Position numbers and translations under genes: made by a program | The notes under the pieces: model-generated | Database searches by the model: none | Seen by the model: only the letters and a program-made list of their open reading frames with translations | What the model was told of the DNA's origin: nothing | Virus record (IMG/VR): IMGVR_UViG_3300024429_000127 | Span: 1 to 34,692 of that record | From: a virus | DNA: 34,692 nucleotides | Direction: 5' to 3' (one strand) | Part shown: piece by piece, positions 7,503 through 14,332 of the stretch | Layout: the number at the start of each line of letters is the position of its first letter | Numbering within the stretch: the first letter of the stretch is position 1

Positions 7503-8576
7503 CTAGGAAATGTGCAACACACCGGAGGCCCCATTCTGATCGGCTCTAACTTGCGGAACCTGAATGGTCATTACTTTGTGCTTTACAATAAATGGCTCAG
7601 TAGTCCATTCCATGCTTTGAATACCAAGTCCACGAATTAACCTCACGACATCTTCGGTCATTTGGACAAGCAATACAGTGTTGGCGGGAAGCGTATCAAC
7701 CACTTTGATGCTATCGATATTGTTTATTTCCAAGATCCTCTGTCGAATAGTTTTTCCTGGGGTGGTTGCATCATAGTCTTTATCAAGTACAGTTTCATAT
7801 GCAGTCGGAATATAAAGAACATATGGACCGTAATGTTTGTCATTAATCAAGTCCTGTTTCCCGTCAATGACCTGCGTTACTATCTGTAACGGCGTTTTCG
7901 ATGCCCACGATGTACCAAGTGCACGGGTATTGCGCTGGGGATGATTTAAATAACTCCAAATAGTACCACCACCAAACACATAGGAAGTTGCTGTAAATAA
8001 CATTGATTCCAACTTCTCTGCAACCTTTCGCGTGGCATGTTTTACGCTGGTAACGTCCAAGGGATTTCCCAATTTACGGCTTGATTCCAGTTTTCTTTTG
8101 CTGATTGAATAATCAACGTGGATAATCGGAATGGGAGTGTAAAGAGTCTCGAAATTAGGCACATCTCCTGGTGACCTGGTTTCTCCAGTCATCGTGAGAT
8201 TAGCCTCCATCGAGTCTGATACAGTATGATGTTCTAATACTGTAGTGCCCATGGCATTTCCAAGATCGAAAGTCAGGTTCTTGTCAATCAAGTCCTGAAT
8301 CCCATTTAAACGCGTCCTGGATACTTCGAGAATGGCCGCATCTAAGGCAACCCATTCATCTCTCCGGAGAGTTGCGTTTGTAACCAGCCGATTTTGATAA
8401 TTGGTTTTCTTTTTAGGATCACCACCAGTAAATACCGTTATATATGGCCGCCAATCTTTCTTGGACACCCACGGTCTCATGGCATTTATATTTAGAGATC
8501 CCTCTTCCAACATTCTATTGGCCAGAACACCTTCAACTTGGTTTTTACCAATAAGATCAACATTTGTTTTTTCCAT
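7503..8576 (-). CDS. major capsid protein (HK97 fold, encapsulin-like)
   Basis: 357 residues following protease/scaffold and decoration genes, the standard place for a major capsid protein. Support comes from the N-arm, the long helix EWVALDAAILEVSRTRLNGIQDLI (seen in short pieces), the KRKLESSRKLGNPLDVTSV region, the YGPYVLYIPTAYETVLDKDY segment and a C-terminal beta strand IQVPQVRADQNG. These resemble encapsulin-type (Linocin_M18-like) HK97-fold shells. Shine-Dalgarno GAGG lies about 10 bases before the ATG. It forms the icosahedral head. Confidence 0.85.
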   Translation of the reverse strand: MEKTNVDLIGKNQVEGVLANRMLEEGSLNINAMRPWVSKKDWRPYITVFTGGDPKKKTNYQNRLVTNATLRRDEWVALDAAILEVSRTRLNGIQDLIDKNLTFDLGNAMGTTVLEHHTVSDSMEANLTMTGETRSPGDVPNFETLYTPIPIIHVDYSISKRKLESSRKLGNPLDVTSVKHATRKVAEKLESMLFTATSYVFGGGTIWSYLNHPQRNTRALGTSWASKTPLQIVTQVIDGKQDLINDKHYGPYVLYIPTAYETVLDKDYDATTPGKTIRQRILEINNIDSIKVVDTLPANTVLLVQMTEDVVRLIRGLGIQSMEWTTEPFIVKHKVMTIQVPQVRADQNGASGVLHIS

Positions 8577-8602
8577 TTTTAATTCACCTCGCTTTCCTTT
8601 TT

Positions 8603-9073
8603 TTAAACTGCTACAACCAAAATACGTCCCGAAGGATCTGCCCCACTCGAACCAGACATATCCACTGCTTCTTTTGCCCTTGCTACAATAGCATTTGTCT
8701 GAATGGAGCCGGAATCGTCGGGAACATGAACGCGAAGATAGCCATCGCCATTAGATACTAAATCATCATTGATGGCGGCTGTTTCTCCATTTGCCAGCAA
8801 TGCATAAACCCAATCCCCACGATTTGCGGTCCATACTTGCACTTTATCGTCAACCGCATAATTATCGTCGATACCCTTTCCTTGTGATTCGTCCTCAATT
8901 GCAAACAAGGGCATCGCGTTGCCCTCTGCCGTTGAGTGAGGTTTAACAAAAGGCGCCGCTTGTGTTCCAGCTGGATCTTCCTCACATAGCATGCCGGGAG
9001 TGACGATAGCAGTTGCTTTCATTTCCTCCATGACATCTACATAACTTTTTACTCTTATAGTGTTTTTTGCCAC
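8603..9073 (-). CDS. capsid decoration protein
   Basis: 156 residues beginning at GTG 9073. It has the pattern of small phage head-decoration proteins preceding encapsulin-like capsids: AIVTPGMLCEED, HSTAEGNAMPLFAIEDE, GKGIDDNYAVDDKVQVW, RGDWVYALLANGE and LVSNGDGYLRV. It lacks catalytic motifs. It probably sits on the outside of the capsid lattice. It is separated from the capsid gene by 26 bases and belongs to the same transcript. Confidence 0.75.
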   Translation of the reverse strand: MAKNTIRVKSYVDVMEEMKATAIVTPGMLCEEDPAGTQAAPFVKPHSTAEGNAMPLFAIEDESQGKGIDDNYAVDDKVQVWTANRGDWVYALLANGETAAINDDLVSNGDGYLRVHVPDDSGSIQTNAIVARAKEAVDMSGSSGADPSGRILVVAV

Positions 9074-9094
9074 GTATAATCACCTACCTTTCTC

Positions 9095-10507
9095 TTATTC
9101 GACACCTTCTGGAAGGAGCATTTCCGAATTCGTGATTGGATTATTAATTCCACCACCCAAACCGGTAAAATCACTTGGCGCGGGAAGTGCTTTCATAAGC
9201 CTTTTTAACGCACCGATACCCATCGGTTTCAATGCTTCAGCATCATATGCGTCGTTGCAATTTGCAACGATGTGGTCGACTAATTTGATCCGTTCGTCAT
9301 CGACCAATTGCTGTCCGTGTTGGTATTGAGCGCGTACTTCGGGAGACAACAAAGCCATAAACTTATCCTTGTCTCTCAGCTCTTCACGCAAGACCTGAAT
9401 GGCCTGATCCCGGTTATCAACTGAATTAGCAGCGGGAGCGGGTTCTACTGGCAATAACTGAATAATCCTTTCCTCACTCAAAGTTTCCAGATATTCCTTG
9501 TCTTTTTCTTCAAACCGGGTCAACTTGCTCTGAACGATTAACTTAATCTGCTTCGGGCAACACGGTTCTTTTTTATCTTTTTCTTTCATGCTTGTGACTC
9601 CTTCCTTTTTTGAATTTGCACCAACAAATTCTATATTGCGGATTACTGGGGTTGGTTCCCCAGTGAACTCTATGCTTCCATCTGCATTGACTATATATGT
9701 CCTGCGGAAAAGTTCGGTTCCACCACCTCCAGGAAAATTCATTCGGACGGCAAAGATAAAATCAGTCTCGAATACTTCTTCTAAAAAATGTATTCGGATA
9801 TCCGTGTCCATATTGTCAAGCTTGGTTTGAATCTTCCCGGATATTTCCTGGAAGCCAATCTGATTAATAGAAAAACCTTTTTTATTTATATCTTTAAATA
9901 TTTTTAATAATTCTTTAGGCTCCACATTGTCCCCTTTTTGGTTTGCCCGGATGCCACAACCGTCATCCCAGCTACAAGCACCTTCCCCGCCTGGTAATAG
10001 AGCCAGGTGGTCTGGCCTGAAATTATAAGCGGTTGAGGTATAACCCTCCCCGTTCCAACTACCGGCAATACCATCATTCTCGGTAAATACCCCCGTTGAT
10101 ACCTCGAGCGGTTTCCCTGCCCTGACATGTTCCAACACAGCCGGAGACAGCAAACTTGTTTTATCAATGTCAATCCAGCATTCAGACATCAGCTTGTTTT
10201 CTGCGTTTAGATGAGTGTTGAATATGATACCTATTGTCTGAAATTTATAAACTGCCGGAGAGTTTGCAGAAATAAACTCACCATCGTCATCTTGCGGATG
10301 ATAGATGGTTACAGGGATACCATTCCACGCTTCGGGTATTTTGCCAAACTCCGAAGGGCTATAATATAAAGCTCCGTTATTGGCAACGTGGACACCTTCG
10401 ACAAGCATGGCGGTTGGAACGACTAAATAATCATTGCCATTAAGTGATTCTTGCCTCGCGGTGTATCCATTTGCGGCAAGCTTTATTATTATCAAACTTT
10501 GTTTCAT
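9095..10507 (-). CDS. DUF2213-type prohead protease/scaffold fusion
   Basis: 470 residues from the ATG at 10507; a TTG at 10522 would add five. Residues 1-190 resemble the DUF2213 prohead protease region (YLVVPTAMLVEGVHVANNG, AWNGIPVTIYHP, GKPLEVSTGVFTE, FRPDHLALLPGGEGACS). A middle segment of about 120 residues follows, then a charged, helical C-terminal part that looks like a scaffold. Self-cleaving proteases that also scaffold the prohead are common just upstream of decoration and capsid genes. The exact catalytic residues were not identified. Confidence 0.78.
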   Translation of the reverse strand: MKQSLIIIKLAANGYTARQESLNGNDYLVVPTAMLVEGVHVANNGALYYSPSEFGKIPEAWNGIPVTIYHPQDDDGEFISANSPAVYKFQTIGIIFNTHLNAENKLMSECWIDIDKTSLLSPAVLEHVRAGKPLEVSTGVFTENDGIAGSWNGEGYTSTAYNFRPDHLALLPGGEGACSWDDGCGIRANQKGDNVEPKELLKIFKDINKKGFSINQIGFQEISGKIQTKLDNMDTDIRIHFLEEVFETDFIFAVRMNFPGGGGTELFRRTYIVNADGSIEFTGEPTPVIRNIEFVGANSKKEGVTSMKEKDKKEPCCPKQIKLIVQSKLTRFEEKDKEYLETLSEERIIQLLPVEPAPAANSVDNRDQAIQVLREELRDKDKFMALLSPEVRAQYQHGQQLVDDERIKLVDHIVANCNDAYDAEALKPMGIGALKRLMKALPAPSDFTGLGGGINNPITNSEMLLPEGVE

Positions 10508-10590
10508 ATTGCCTATGTGCAAATAAAAAAAGCCCGGAACGCTTTCAAAGAGTGTTTAAGTATTACACTCTTCAATTACGATCCGGGCTT
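10508..10590 (-). terminator. long hairpin followed by T-run upstream of the protease gene
   Basis: On the minus strand AAGCCCGGA (10590-10582) pairs with TCCGGGCTT (10538-10530) and runs straight into seven T residues. Between them a second hairpin can form (AGAGTGT/ACACTCT at 10565-10571 and 10549-10555). This looks like a branched rho-independent terminator or attenuator lying only about 20 bases before the protease start. The rest of the 10508-10695 gap holds only a doubtful 19-codon TTG frame and repeats of CTTTAA. Confidence 0.6.
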
Positions 10591-10695
10591 AAAGGTGGCC
10601 TAATTAAAGGCGCTTAAAGGTACCGGGTGTTAAATTGTTAAATAACTTTTACATGTTCTCAACCACTATCTCGGTTTCTGCTTCTAATGGTTTGA

Positions 10696-10890
10696 TTAGC
10701 CTAGCCAAGGTTTATCTTTATTTCTGGGCCCACCATTGTTAACTCGCTTGCCAGTTATATCCACATCGAAGTCATCTCCATCGTCATGGTAAATCTTGTT
10801 ATCGGCAATATCTACATCGAAGTTATCAAGAGACCTCCCGGATAACGATCTATTTTTAACATCTTGTCTAGTTTCTTCATTGTCTCTCAT
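10696..10890 (-). CDS. small acidic protein with internal repeat
   Basis: 64 residues from the ATG at 10890, preceded by GAGG at a good distance; a TTG at 10935 is less likely. Two copies of a D-x-FDVDI motif (DNFDVDIADNK and DDFDVDITGKR) lie 18 residues apart. The underlying DNA is also repeated (ATATCYACATCGAAGTYATC). Unknown function; it lies upstream of the protease gene. Confidence 0.6.
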   Translation of the reverse strand: MRDNEETRQDVKNRSLSGRSLDNFDVDIADNKIYHDDGDDFDVDITGKRVNNGGPRNKDKPWLG

Positions 10891-10915
10891 AATGCCCTCT
10901 TCGAAAAGGTTTTGA

Positions 10916-11065
10916 TTAAATTTCCTTGTCCACAATCTTTATTTTACAAGTCTCTCCATTATTTAAGTATAAAGCAATCTTGCCAGACATTTTTACAAGT
11001 TCTGGATGTTGTTTTATTAAAGCGGAAATCTTTTTCTTCCATTCTTTGCGGTTAAATTCTGTCAT
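10916..11065 (-). CDS. small basic protein
   Basis: 49 residues (MTEFNRKEWKKKISALIKQH at the start). The start lies two bases after the stop of the upstream, apparently frameshifted frame (TAAAAATG), and the end lies 26 bases before the next ATG. It is mostly helical and lysine-rich, ending in a short beta-like segment. Family unknown. Good codon structure and coupling argue that it is real, although no clear Shine-Dalgarno is present. Confidence 0.55.
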   Translation of the reverse strand: MTEFNRKEWKKKISALIKQHPELVKMSGKIALYLNNGETCKIKIVDKEI

Positions 11066-11067
11066 TT

Positions 11068-11333
11068 TTAGCATAGAAGGATGCCAACTCTTTTCCGGGC
11101 CATGCCATTACCGGTCAGGTCATGTTTGTGGTTAACAATAGAGCACCCCGAGCAAGAGAGGTTAATATAAGAGCCCTCCAGCTCTCGGTTGTGGGTCACC
11201 CCGGCATTGATGCTATCATTATAAGCGGAAAAAAGATTAAGATCACCTGCCCCGTATATTTATTGGGCAATAACCGGTATTTTTTCATCAGGGCATCTTG
11301 CTCTTTGTAGTATTCTTTCAGGTTATTGTCCAT
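11068..11333 (-). pseudogene. small gene that reads well only with a -1 frameshift
   Basis: From an ATG at 11333 with AAAGGA upstream, one frame gives 45 residues starting MDNNLKEYYKEQDALMKKYR and ending at 11196. Another frame continues to 11068 with sensible protein (DLNLFSAYNDSINAGVTHN, YINLSCSGCSIVNHKHDL) but has no start codon of its own. Joining them by a -1 shift at the GGGG run (11250-11253) gives one protein of about 87 residues whose stop is two bases before the next gene. This is a mutation, a sequencing error or a programmed frameshift. Confidence 0.45.
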
Positions 11334-11345
11334 TCCTTTATCTAT

Positions 11346-11374
11346 AAGATACCTATTTATTTGATTTTTGTCAA
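11346..11374 (-). promoter_or_regulatory. minus-strand sigma70 promoter
   Basis: TTGACA at 11374-11369 and TATCTT at 11351-11346 with 17-base spacing, reading toward the 11333 gene. It is arranged back to back with the plus-strand promoter of the RHH repressor gene, so 11334-11432 is a divergent control region. Confidence 0.55.
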
Positions 11375-11397
11375 ATTATTGCCAAAATCATTGACAC

Positions 11398-11426
11398 TTG
11401 ACACCGTATATACACTATAGTACAAT
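11398..11426 (+). promoter_or_regulatory. RHH-1 promoter with operator in the spacer
   Basis: TTGACA (11398-11403), 17 bases, TACAAT (11421-11426). The predicted start of transcription falls at or next to the ATG at 11433, so the mRNA would be leaderless. CCGTATATAC at 11404-11413 fills the spacer and is repeated in inverted form after the gene, as expected for an autoregulatory operator. Confidence 0.7.
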
Positions 11427-11432
11427 ATATCC

Positions 11433-11576
11433 ATGCCTAATAAAAATCAATTCAGTCTTCGGATTAATAAAGAACTTCTTGATCAATACAAGAAATTAGC
11501 TAAAAAACTTAATACAAACATGTCTATGATTATCAGGGACTTGTTGAATATATGGTATCAAAAACATAAAGATTAA
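11433..11576 (+). CDS. Arc/MetJ-type ribbon-helix-helix repressor (RHH-1)
   Basis: 47 residues. NQFSLRI forms the N-terminal beta strand that would read the major groove, followed by two helices (KELLDQYKKLAKKLN and MSMIIRDLLNIWYQKH). This is the Arc/MetJ layout and length. It is the first gene of a short plus-strand operon inside minus-strand head genes. It probably binds the GTATATAC-type repeats flanking it. A second RHH gene at 27039 has the same arrangement and an almost identical sequence just after its stop. Confidence 0.75.
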   Translation: MPNKNQFSLRINKELLDQYKKLAKKLNTNMSMIIRDLLNIWYQKHKD

Positions 11577-11597
11577 AAAAATTTGTTCGTTTAATAT

Positions 11598-11607
11598 GTA
11601 TATACGG
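11598..11607 (+). promoter_or_regulatory. second putative RHH-1 operator
   Basis: GTATATACGG is the exact inverted copy of CCGTATATAC in the RHH-1 promoter. It lies 21 bases after the RHH-1 stop and just before the next gene, so the repressor could also act on the downstream gene. Confidence 0.5.
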
Positions 11608-11617
11608 TAATGGTAAA

Positions 11618-12220
11618 ATGGAAACTAAGGTTTGTAATAAATGTAACAAGGATAAATGTTTGAATGAATTTCATAAAAACTGTATGAACAAATCCGGAAG
11701 ATTAACAATTTGCAAAGAATGTAGAAATTATCCACGCGTTAAAAGATCAAAAGAAACTTTTGAAATAATAATAAGTATGATTCAATATATGATTAGATTT
11801 GGACTTATATTTAGAATAAATAATAGAGATGGCATCCTTATAATTAATAATCACATAAAAAGATGTTATAGATGTAAAAAAGTAAAGGATTTAGATGATT
11901 TTCATAACGATAAAAATAGAATTGATAATAAAAGTTACGAATGCAAAGAATGTCTTTATGAAACATCTAAAAAACATAGGCAATTAAACCGAGAAAGATA
12001 CAATAAATATAGTAGTTTGTGGAAATTAAGGAATAGTGAAAAATGCAAAGAAAACCAAAAACTGTTATATTATAAAAATCCTTGTTTAGCGTCGGCAAAA
12101 TGTTATTTTAGAAAAGGAATAACTGGTATTTCTATTAATAAAATACCACCACGCTTGATCAAATATAAAGAAATTCATACTTTACTCAAGCGGGCTTTGA
12201 AATCTTCACAATCAACATAA
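11618..12220 (+). CDS. double zinc-finger protein, possible homing-endonuclease relative
   Basis: 200 residues with two similar Cys4 modules: residues 5-36 (CNKCNKDKCLNEFHKN to CKEC) and about 87-118 (CYRCKKVKDLDDFHND to CKEC). They resemble the treble-clef zinc ribbons of HNH/endonuclease VII-type phage proteins. The C-terminal part is basic and lysine/asparagine-rich. No complete HNH triad is evident, so nuclease activity is only a possibility. It is the second gene of the RHH-1 operon and is more AT-rich than its neighbours, suggesting separate acquisition. Confidence 0.55.
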   Translation: METKVCNKCNKDKCLNEFHKNCMNKSGRLTICKECRNYPRVKRSKETFEIIISMIQYMIRFGLIFRINNRDGILIINNHIKRCYRCKKVKDLDDFHNDKNRIDNKSYECKECLYETSKKHRQLNRERYNKYSSLWKLRNSEKCKENQKLLYYKNPCLASAKCYFRKGITGISINKIPPRLIKYKEIHTLLKRALKSSQST

Positions 12221-12468
12221 CAACGATAAGGAGTGAGTTATGGCAGAAATCAAAACCTGTACACAAGCCATTGATGCAATGGGAACAATCGCCGGTAAAT
12301 TATTAGCTGGTGAAAAAATTGATATCCCTCAAAAGGATATCAAGAATGCCATAGATGCTGTTGGTAAACAGATCATGGCAGCACGTAGTCAAATTCAATA
12401 TAATGAATTAATGCACTTAACAACTGAAATCCCGTTCTTTAGTTAAATAAACTAGCCCGCTTGAGTAA
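12182..12468. repeat. 15-bp perfect inverted repeat around the 68-residue gene
   Basis: TTACTCAAGCGGGCT at 12182-12196 is exactly inverted as AGCCCGCTTGAGTAA at 12454-12468. The arms enclose the end of the zinc-finger gene and the whole 12240-12446 gene. It could cyclise the end of the transcript or mark an insertion boundary. Confidence 0.7.
12240..12446 (+). CDS. small helical protein, last gene of RHH-1 operon
   Basis: 68 residues with a strong AAGGAG Shine-Dalgarno. It is predicted helical (TCTQAIDAMGTIAGKLLAGE, DIKNAIDAVGKQIMAARSQI). I know similar short phage proteins without a function. Twenty bases separate it from the zinc-finger gene. Confidence 0.6.
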   Translation: MAEIKTCTQAIDAMGTIAGKLLAGEKIDIPQKDIKNAIDAVGKQIMAARSQIQYNELMHLTTEIPFFS

Positions 12469-12539
12469 TATTTTTGTCAAATTGTTGCTAAATTATCATC
12501 CTTTTTACAATCTAGCGATGTAGTTATGGGTTGACTTGG

Positions 12540-12715
12540 ATTATTAGTCCGTCATTATGTCATCGCTATAATTCCGGATATTGTGGAATGGAGTGGGTAA
12601 CAAGCCCACGAGATCCTTTCGGTATCCCTGTTTCTAACTAGCTTACTTTTAAATACGGCCTATTGCATCCGGGTCATGTCGCATATTCGCCACGCTTACC
12701 ACTCCATTCCACTTT
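12540..12715. other. structured non-coding region with 14-bp inverted repeat
   Basis: GTGGAATGGAGTGG (12583-12596) is exactly inverted as CCACTCCATTCCAC (12699-12712). Read on the minus strand the stem extends through GGTAAGC/GCTTGTTACC. An inner GAUACC-GAAA-GGAUC hairpin sits near 12615-12632. A TATAAT at 12567-12572 points on the plus strand toward the first arm, with a weak -35. The region lies where plus- and minus-strand operons converge and could hold a small RNA or terminator. Confidence 0.4.
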
Positions 12716-12729
12716 ATTATTTCCGCCAT
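12649..12729 (-). CDS. possible 26-residue coupled peptide
   Basis: The ATG at 12729 overlaps the previous stop as TGATG, the coupling style used throughout this region. The peptide reads MAEIIKWNGVVSVANMRHDP and ends IGRI. It covers one arm of the 14-bp inverted repeat. Real translation is uncertain. Confidence 0.35.
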   Translation of the reverse strand: MAEIIKWNGVVSVANMRHDPDAIGRI

Positions 12730-12968
12730 CACCCAAACCCATACGGAACTTCATCATTTCGGATGTCCCGGCATGGATTAGGTAAAATACCTTTATGCGC
12801 CACCAGGAAGAAACAATATACCTTTTCTTTTTTAACCTCAAAGGCTGGAACATCTTGGTAAATGGTCGAATAAACCGGATAATCGTAATAATTTAAAGTT
12901 GTAGCAGTCTCTCCGGTATCATCGTCAGCCGTCGCCCTTGTCCCATGGTCTGGATAGTCAGGAACCAT
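12729..12968 (-). CDS. hypothetical protein
   Basis: 79 residues with an acidic, Tyr-rich N-terminus (MVPDYPDHGTRATADDDTG) and no recognised motif. It starts 2 bases after the upstream gene. Part of the run of small genes between the minor head protein and the RHH-1 island. Confidence 0.5.
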   Translation of the reverse strand: MVPDYPDHGTRATADDDTGETATTLNYYDYPVYSTIYQDVPAFEVKKEKVYCFFLVAHKGILPNPCRDIRNDEVPYGFG

Positions 12969-12970
12969 AA

Positions 12971-13231
12971 TTATAAATTAACGTTATCTTTAAATTTGTC
13001 AAGTTTGCGAATATCAATTGAAATATTTTTGTCGATAGTTTTCATTAATTCTGTCATTCTGTTCAAAGCTTCCTGATAAGTCACACCGTATCCTTTCATT
13101 GACTTCATCATTGCTTGGCGGCATGCTTTACCTTCAAAAGAATGCGTTGTTGGCGCATCAATGTCAATGCTCCCCATTATTCTTTTAATATTACGCTTGT
13201 TCTTTCTAATTGCTGATTCCAAGAAATTCAT
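12971..13231 (-). CDS. hypothetical protein
   Basis: 86 residues, basic N-terminus (FLESAIRKNKRNIKRIMGS), mostly helical afterwards. It overlaps the upstream gene by 4 bases (ATGA). Function unknown. Confidence 0.55.
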   Translation of the reverse strand: MNFLESAIRKNKRNIKRIMGSIDIDAPTTHSFEGKACRQAMMKSMKGYGVTYQEALNRMTELMKTIDKNISIDIRKLDKFKDNVNL

Positions 13232-13422
13232 CGTGCTCTCTTTACAGGCTTGCCAGTTTTATCATGTCTTATCAAGAATTCTTCAGTCATCTTTAACGCA
13301 AGAATTATATCATCAGCAGACCTATATTCCAACAAAGCAACTATTTCACTGACGATAATTGCCAACTCTTTCTTTGTTATCATGCGTGGTGGTGGCGAAC
13401 ATTTGGGATTATCTGCAACCAT
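13228..13422 (-). CDS. hypothetical helical protein
   Basis: 64 residues; after a short proline-rich start it is almost all helix (KKELAIIVSEIVALLEYRS, DIILALKMTEEFLIRH). Shares one base with the upstream stop (TAATG). Function unknown. Confidence 0.55.
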   Translation of the reverse strand: MVADNPKCSPPPRMITKKELAIIVSEIVALLEYRSADDIILALKMTEEFLIRHDKTGKPVKRAR

Positions 13423-13643
13423 TATTTCTTCGACCTTCGCACAATCTCCTCAGCAATACCAGAGGCTAGTTTATCAAGTTTTAGCTTATGTAATTCTTTT
13501 TGCTCTTCCATGATTGCCTTGGTTAATTCATCCATCAGGCGGTGAAGCGTCCGCCTCTCGTAATAAGAATTAACAATCGTCAGAATCGCCATAACACCGG
13601 CACCGACGATGCAACCGAAGAAATATTCAGTCATTATGAACAT
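13422..13643 (-). CDS. membrane-anchored coiled-coil protein
   Basis: 73 residues; one N-terminal membrane helix (FFGCIVGAGVMAILTIV) followed by a long charged helix (MDELTKAIMEEQKELHKLKL). A start three codons later (ATG at 13634) is also possible. The layout would suit a spanin- or holin-accessory-like protein, without proof. Confidence 0.55.
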   Translation of the reverse strand: MFIMTEYFFGCIVGAGVMAILTIVNSYYERRTLHRLMDELTKAIMEEQKELHKLKLDKLASGIAEEIVRRSKK

Positions 13644-13662
13644 TAAGATTCTATTCCACTTA

Positions 13663-13740
13663 TTAGTCTGGGGCGATCATGTGATTTAATACCCCGCCTA
13701 AGATTAAAATAAAAATTAGAAAGATTATTTCTTGGTCTAT
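13663..13740 (-). CDS. possible 25-residue membrane peptide with AUA start
   Basis: Reads IDQEIIFLIFILILGGVLNH and ends MIAPD, a clean single membrane span. It has no ATG/GTG/TTG, but its first codon ATA overlaps the previous stop as TAATA, exactly where this genome usually has TAATG, and GGAG lies about 11 bases upstream of that ATA. It may be a gene with a mutated or weak start, or chance. Confidence 0.3.
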   Translation of the reverse strand: MDQEIIFLIFILILGGVLNHMIAPD

Positions 13741-13940
13741 TATTTACTATTCTCCATATTCATTAATTCATTGATCCTATTATGCTCCCGCGCCCATGCT
13801 ATTTCAAGTTGCCTTTCTTTATCAAGATCTTGCGCCGCTTTAATTAATCGCTTCATCTGCCTTCCAGCGGGTGTGTTCATTTTTGACAAACTGGATGCTG
13901 CCCAAATTGAATTCCAGTCTGTGTTAGCCAATATACTCAT
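13740..13940 (-). CDS. hypothetical protein
   Basis: 66 residues, MSILANTDWNSIWAASSLSK then a helical, Arg/Lys/Glu-rich stretch. This type of short protein is common between phage minor head and protease genes. Function unknown. Confidence 0.55.
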   Translation of the reverse strand: MSILANTDWNSIWAASSLSKMNTPAGRQMKRLIKAAQDLDKERQLEIAWAREHNRINELMNMENSK

Positions 13941-13952
13941 TATGTCAATTCT

Positions 13953-14084
13953 TAATTTCTAAATATAAGAGATGTCTTTGCGAGGGTGTTTTGACCACCT
14001 CAGAGATTGTTTGAATAAATTGTTTTTTATCCGTATCTTGTTCCAATCTGTCTTTGGCAGAACGCTGATTTCTTCCACCCTCAT
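13953..14084 (-). CDS. small basic peptide
   Basis: 43 residues starting MRVEEISVLPKTDWNKIRIK. The start overlaps the upstream stop by 4 bases (ATGA) and the next gene begins 12 bases after its stop. Basic and tryptophan-containing, with no recognised family. Confidence 0.45.
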
Positions 14085-14332
14085 TTCTTTTCCAGCTTCA
14101 AGGGTTTAAAGGGTAATTTCATATAATCAGACCAATTACACATGAAGTCTTCTCCTTCTTTGATATGCCCCAAGTCTTGTGCCAACCATACAAACGGCTT
14201 TGCAATCTTAAAAAACAGCCATAAATAAAACTCTTTTAATCTATAAGCCAAGACCCATCTAAAACAATATGGCTTAAAGACAACTCTGCGAGTCACAAAA
14301 TCAATCTTATATTCAAATAGTTGTCGCTTCAT
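14081..14332 (-). CDS. hypothetical protein with hydrophobic helix
   Basis: 83 residues; aromatic and basic N-terminal half with a hydrophobic stretch (FYLWLFFKIAKPFVWLA) that may be membrane-associated. It starts immediately after the stop of the minor head gene (TAGATG). Function unknown. Confidence 0.5.
   Translation of the reverse strand: MKRQLFEYKIDFVTRRVVFKPYCFRWVLAYRLKEFYLWLFFKIAKPFVWLAQDLGHIKEGEDFMCNWSDYMKLPFKPLKLEKK

Noticed and set aside
11122-11310. 62-codon plus-strand frame
   Set aside because: It is the antisense of the frameshifted minus-strand gene and has no ribosome site.
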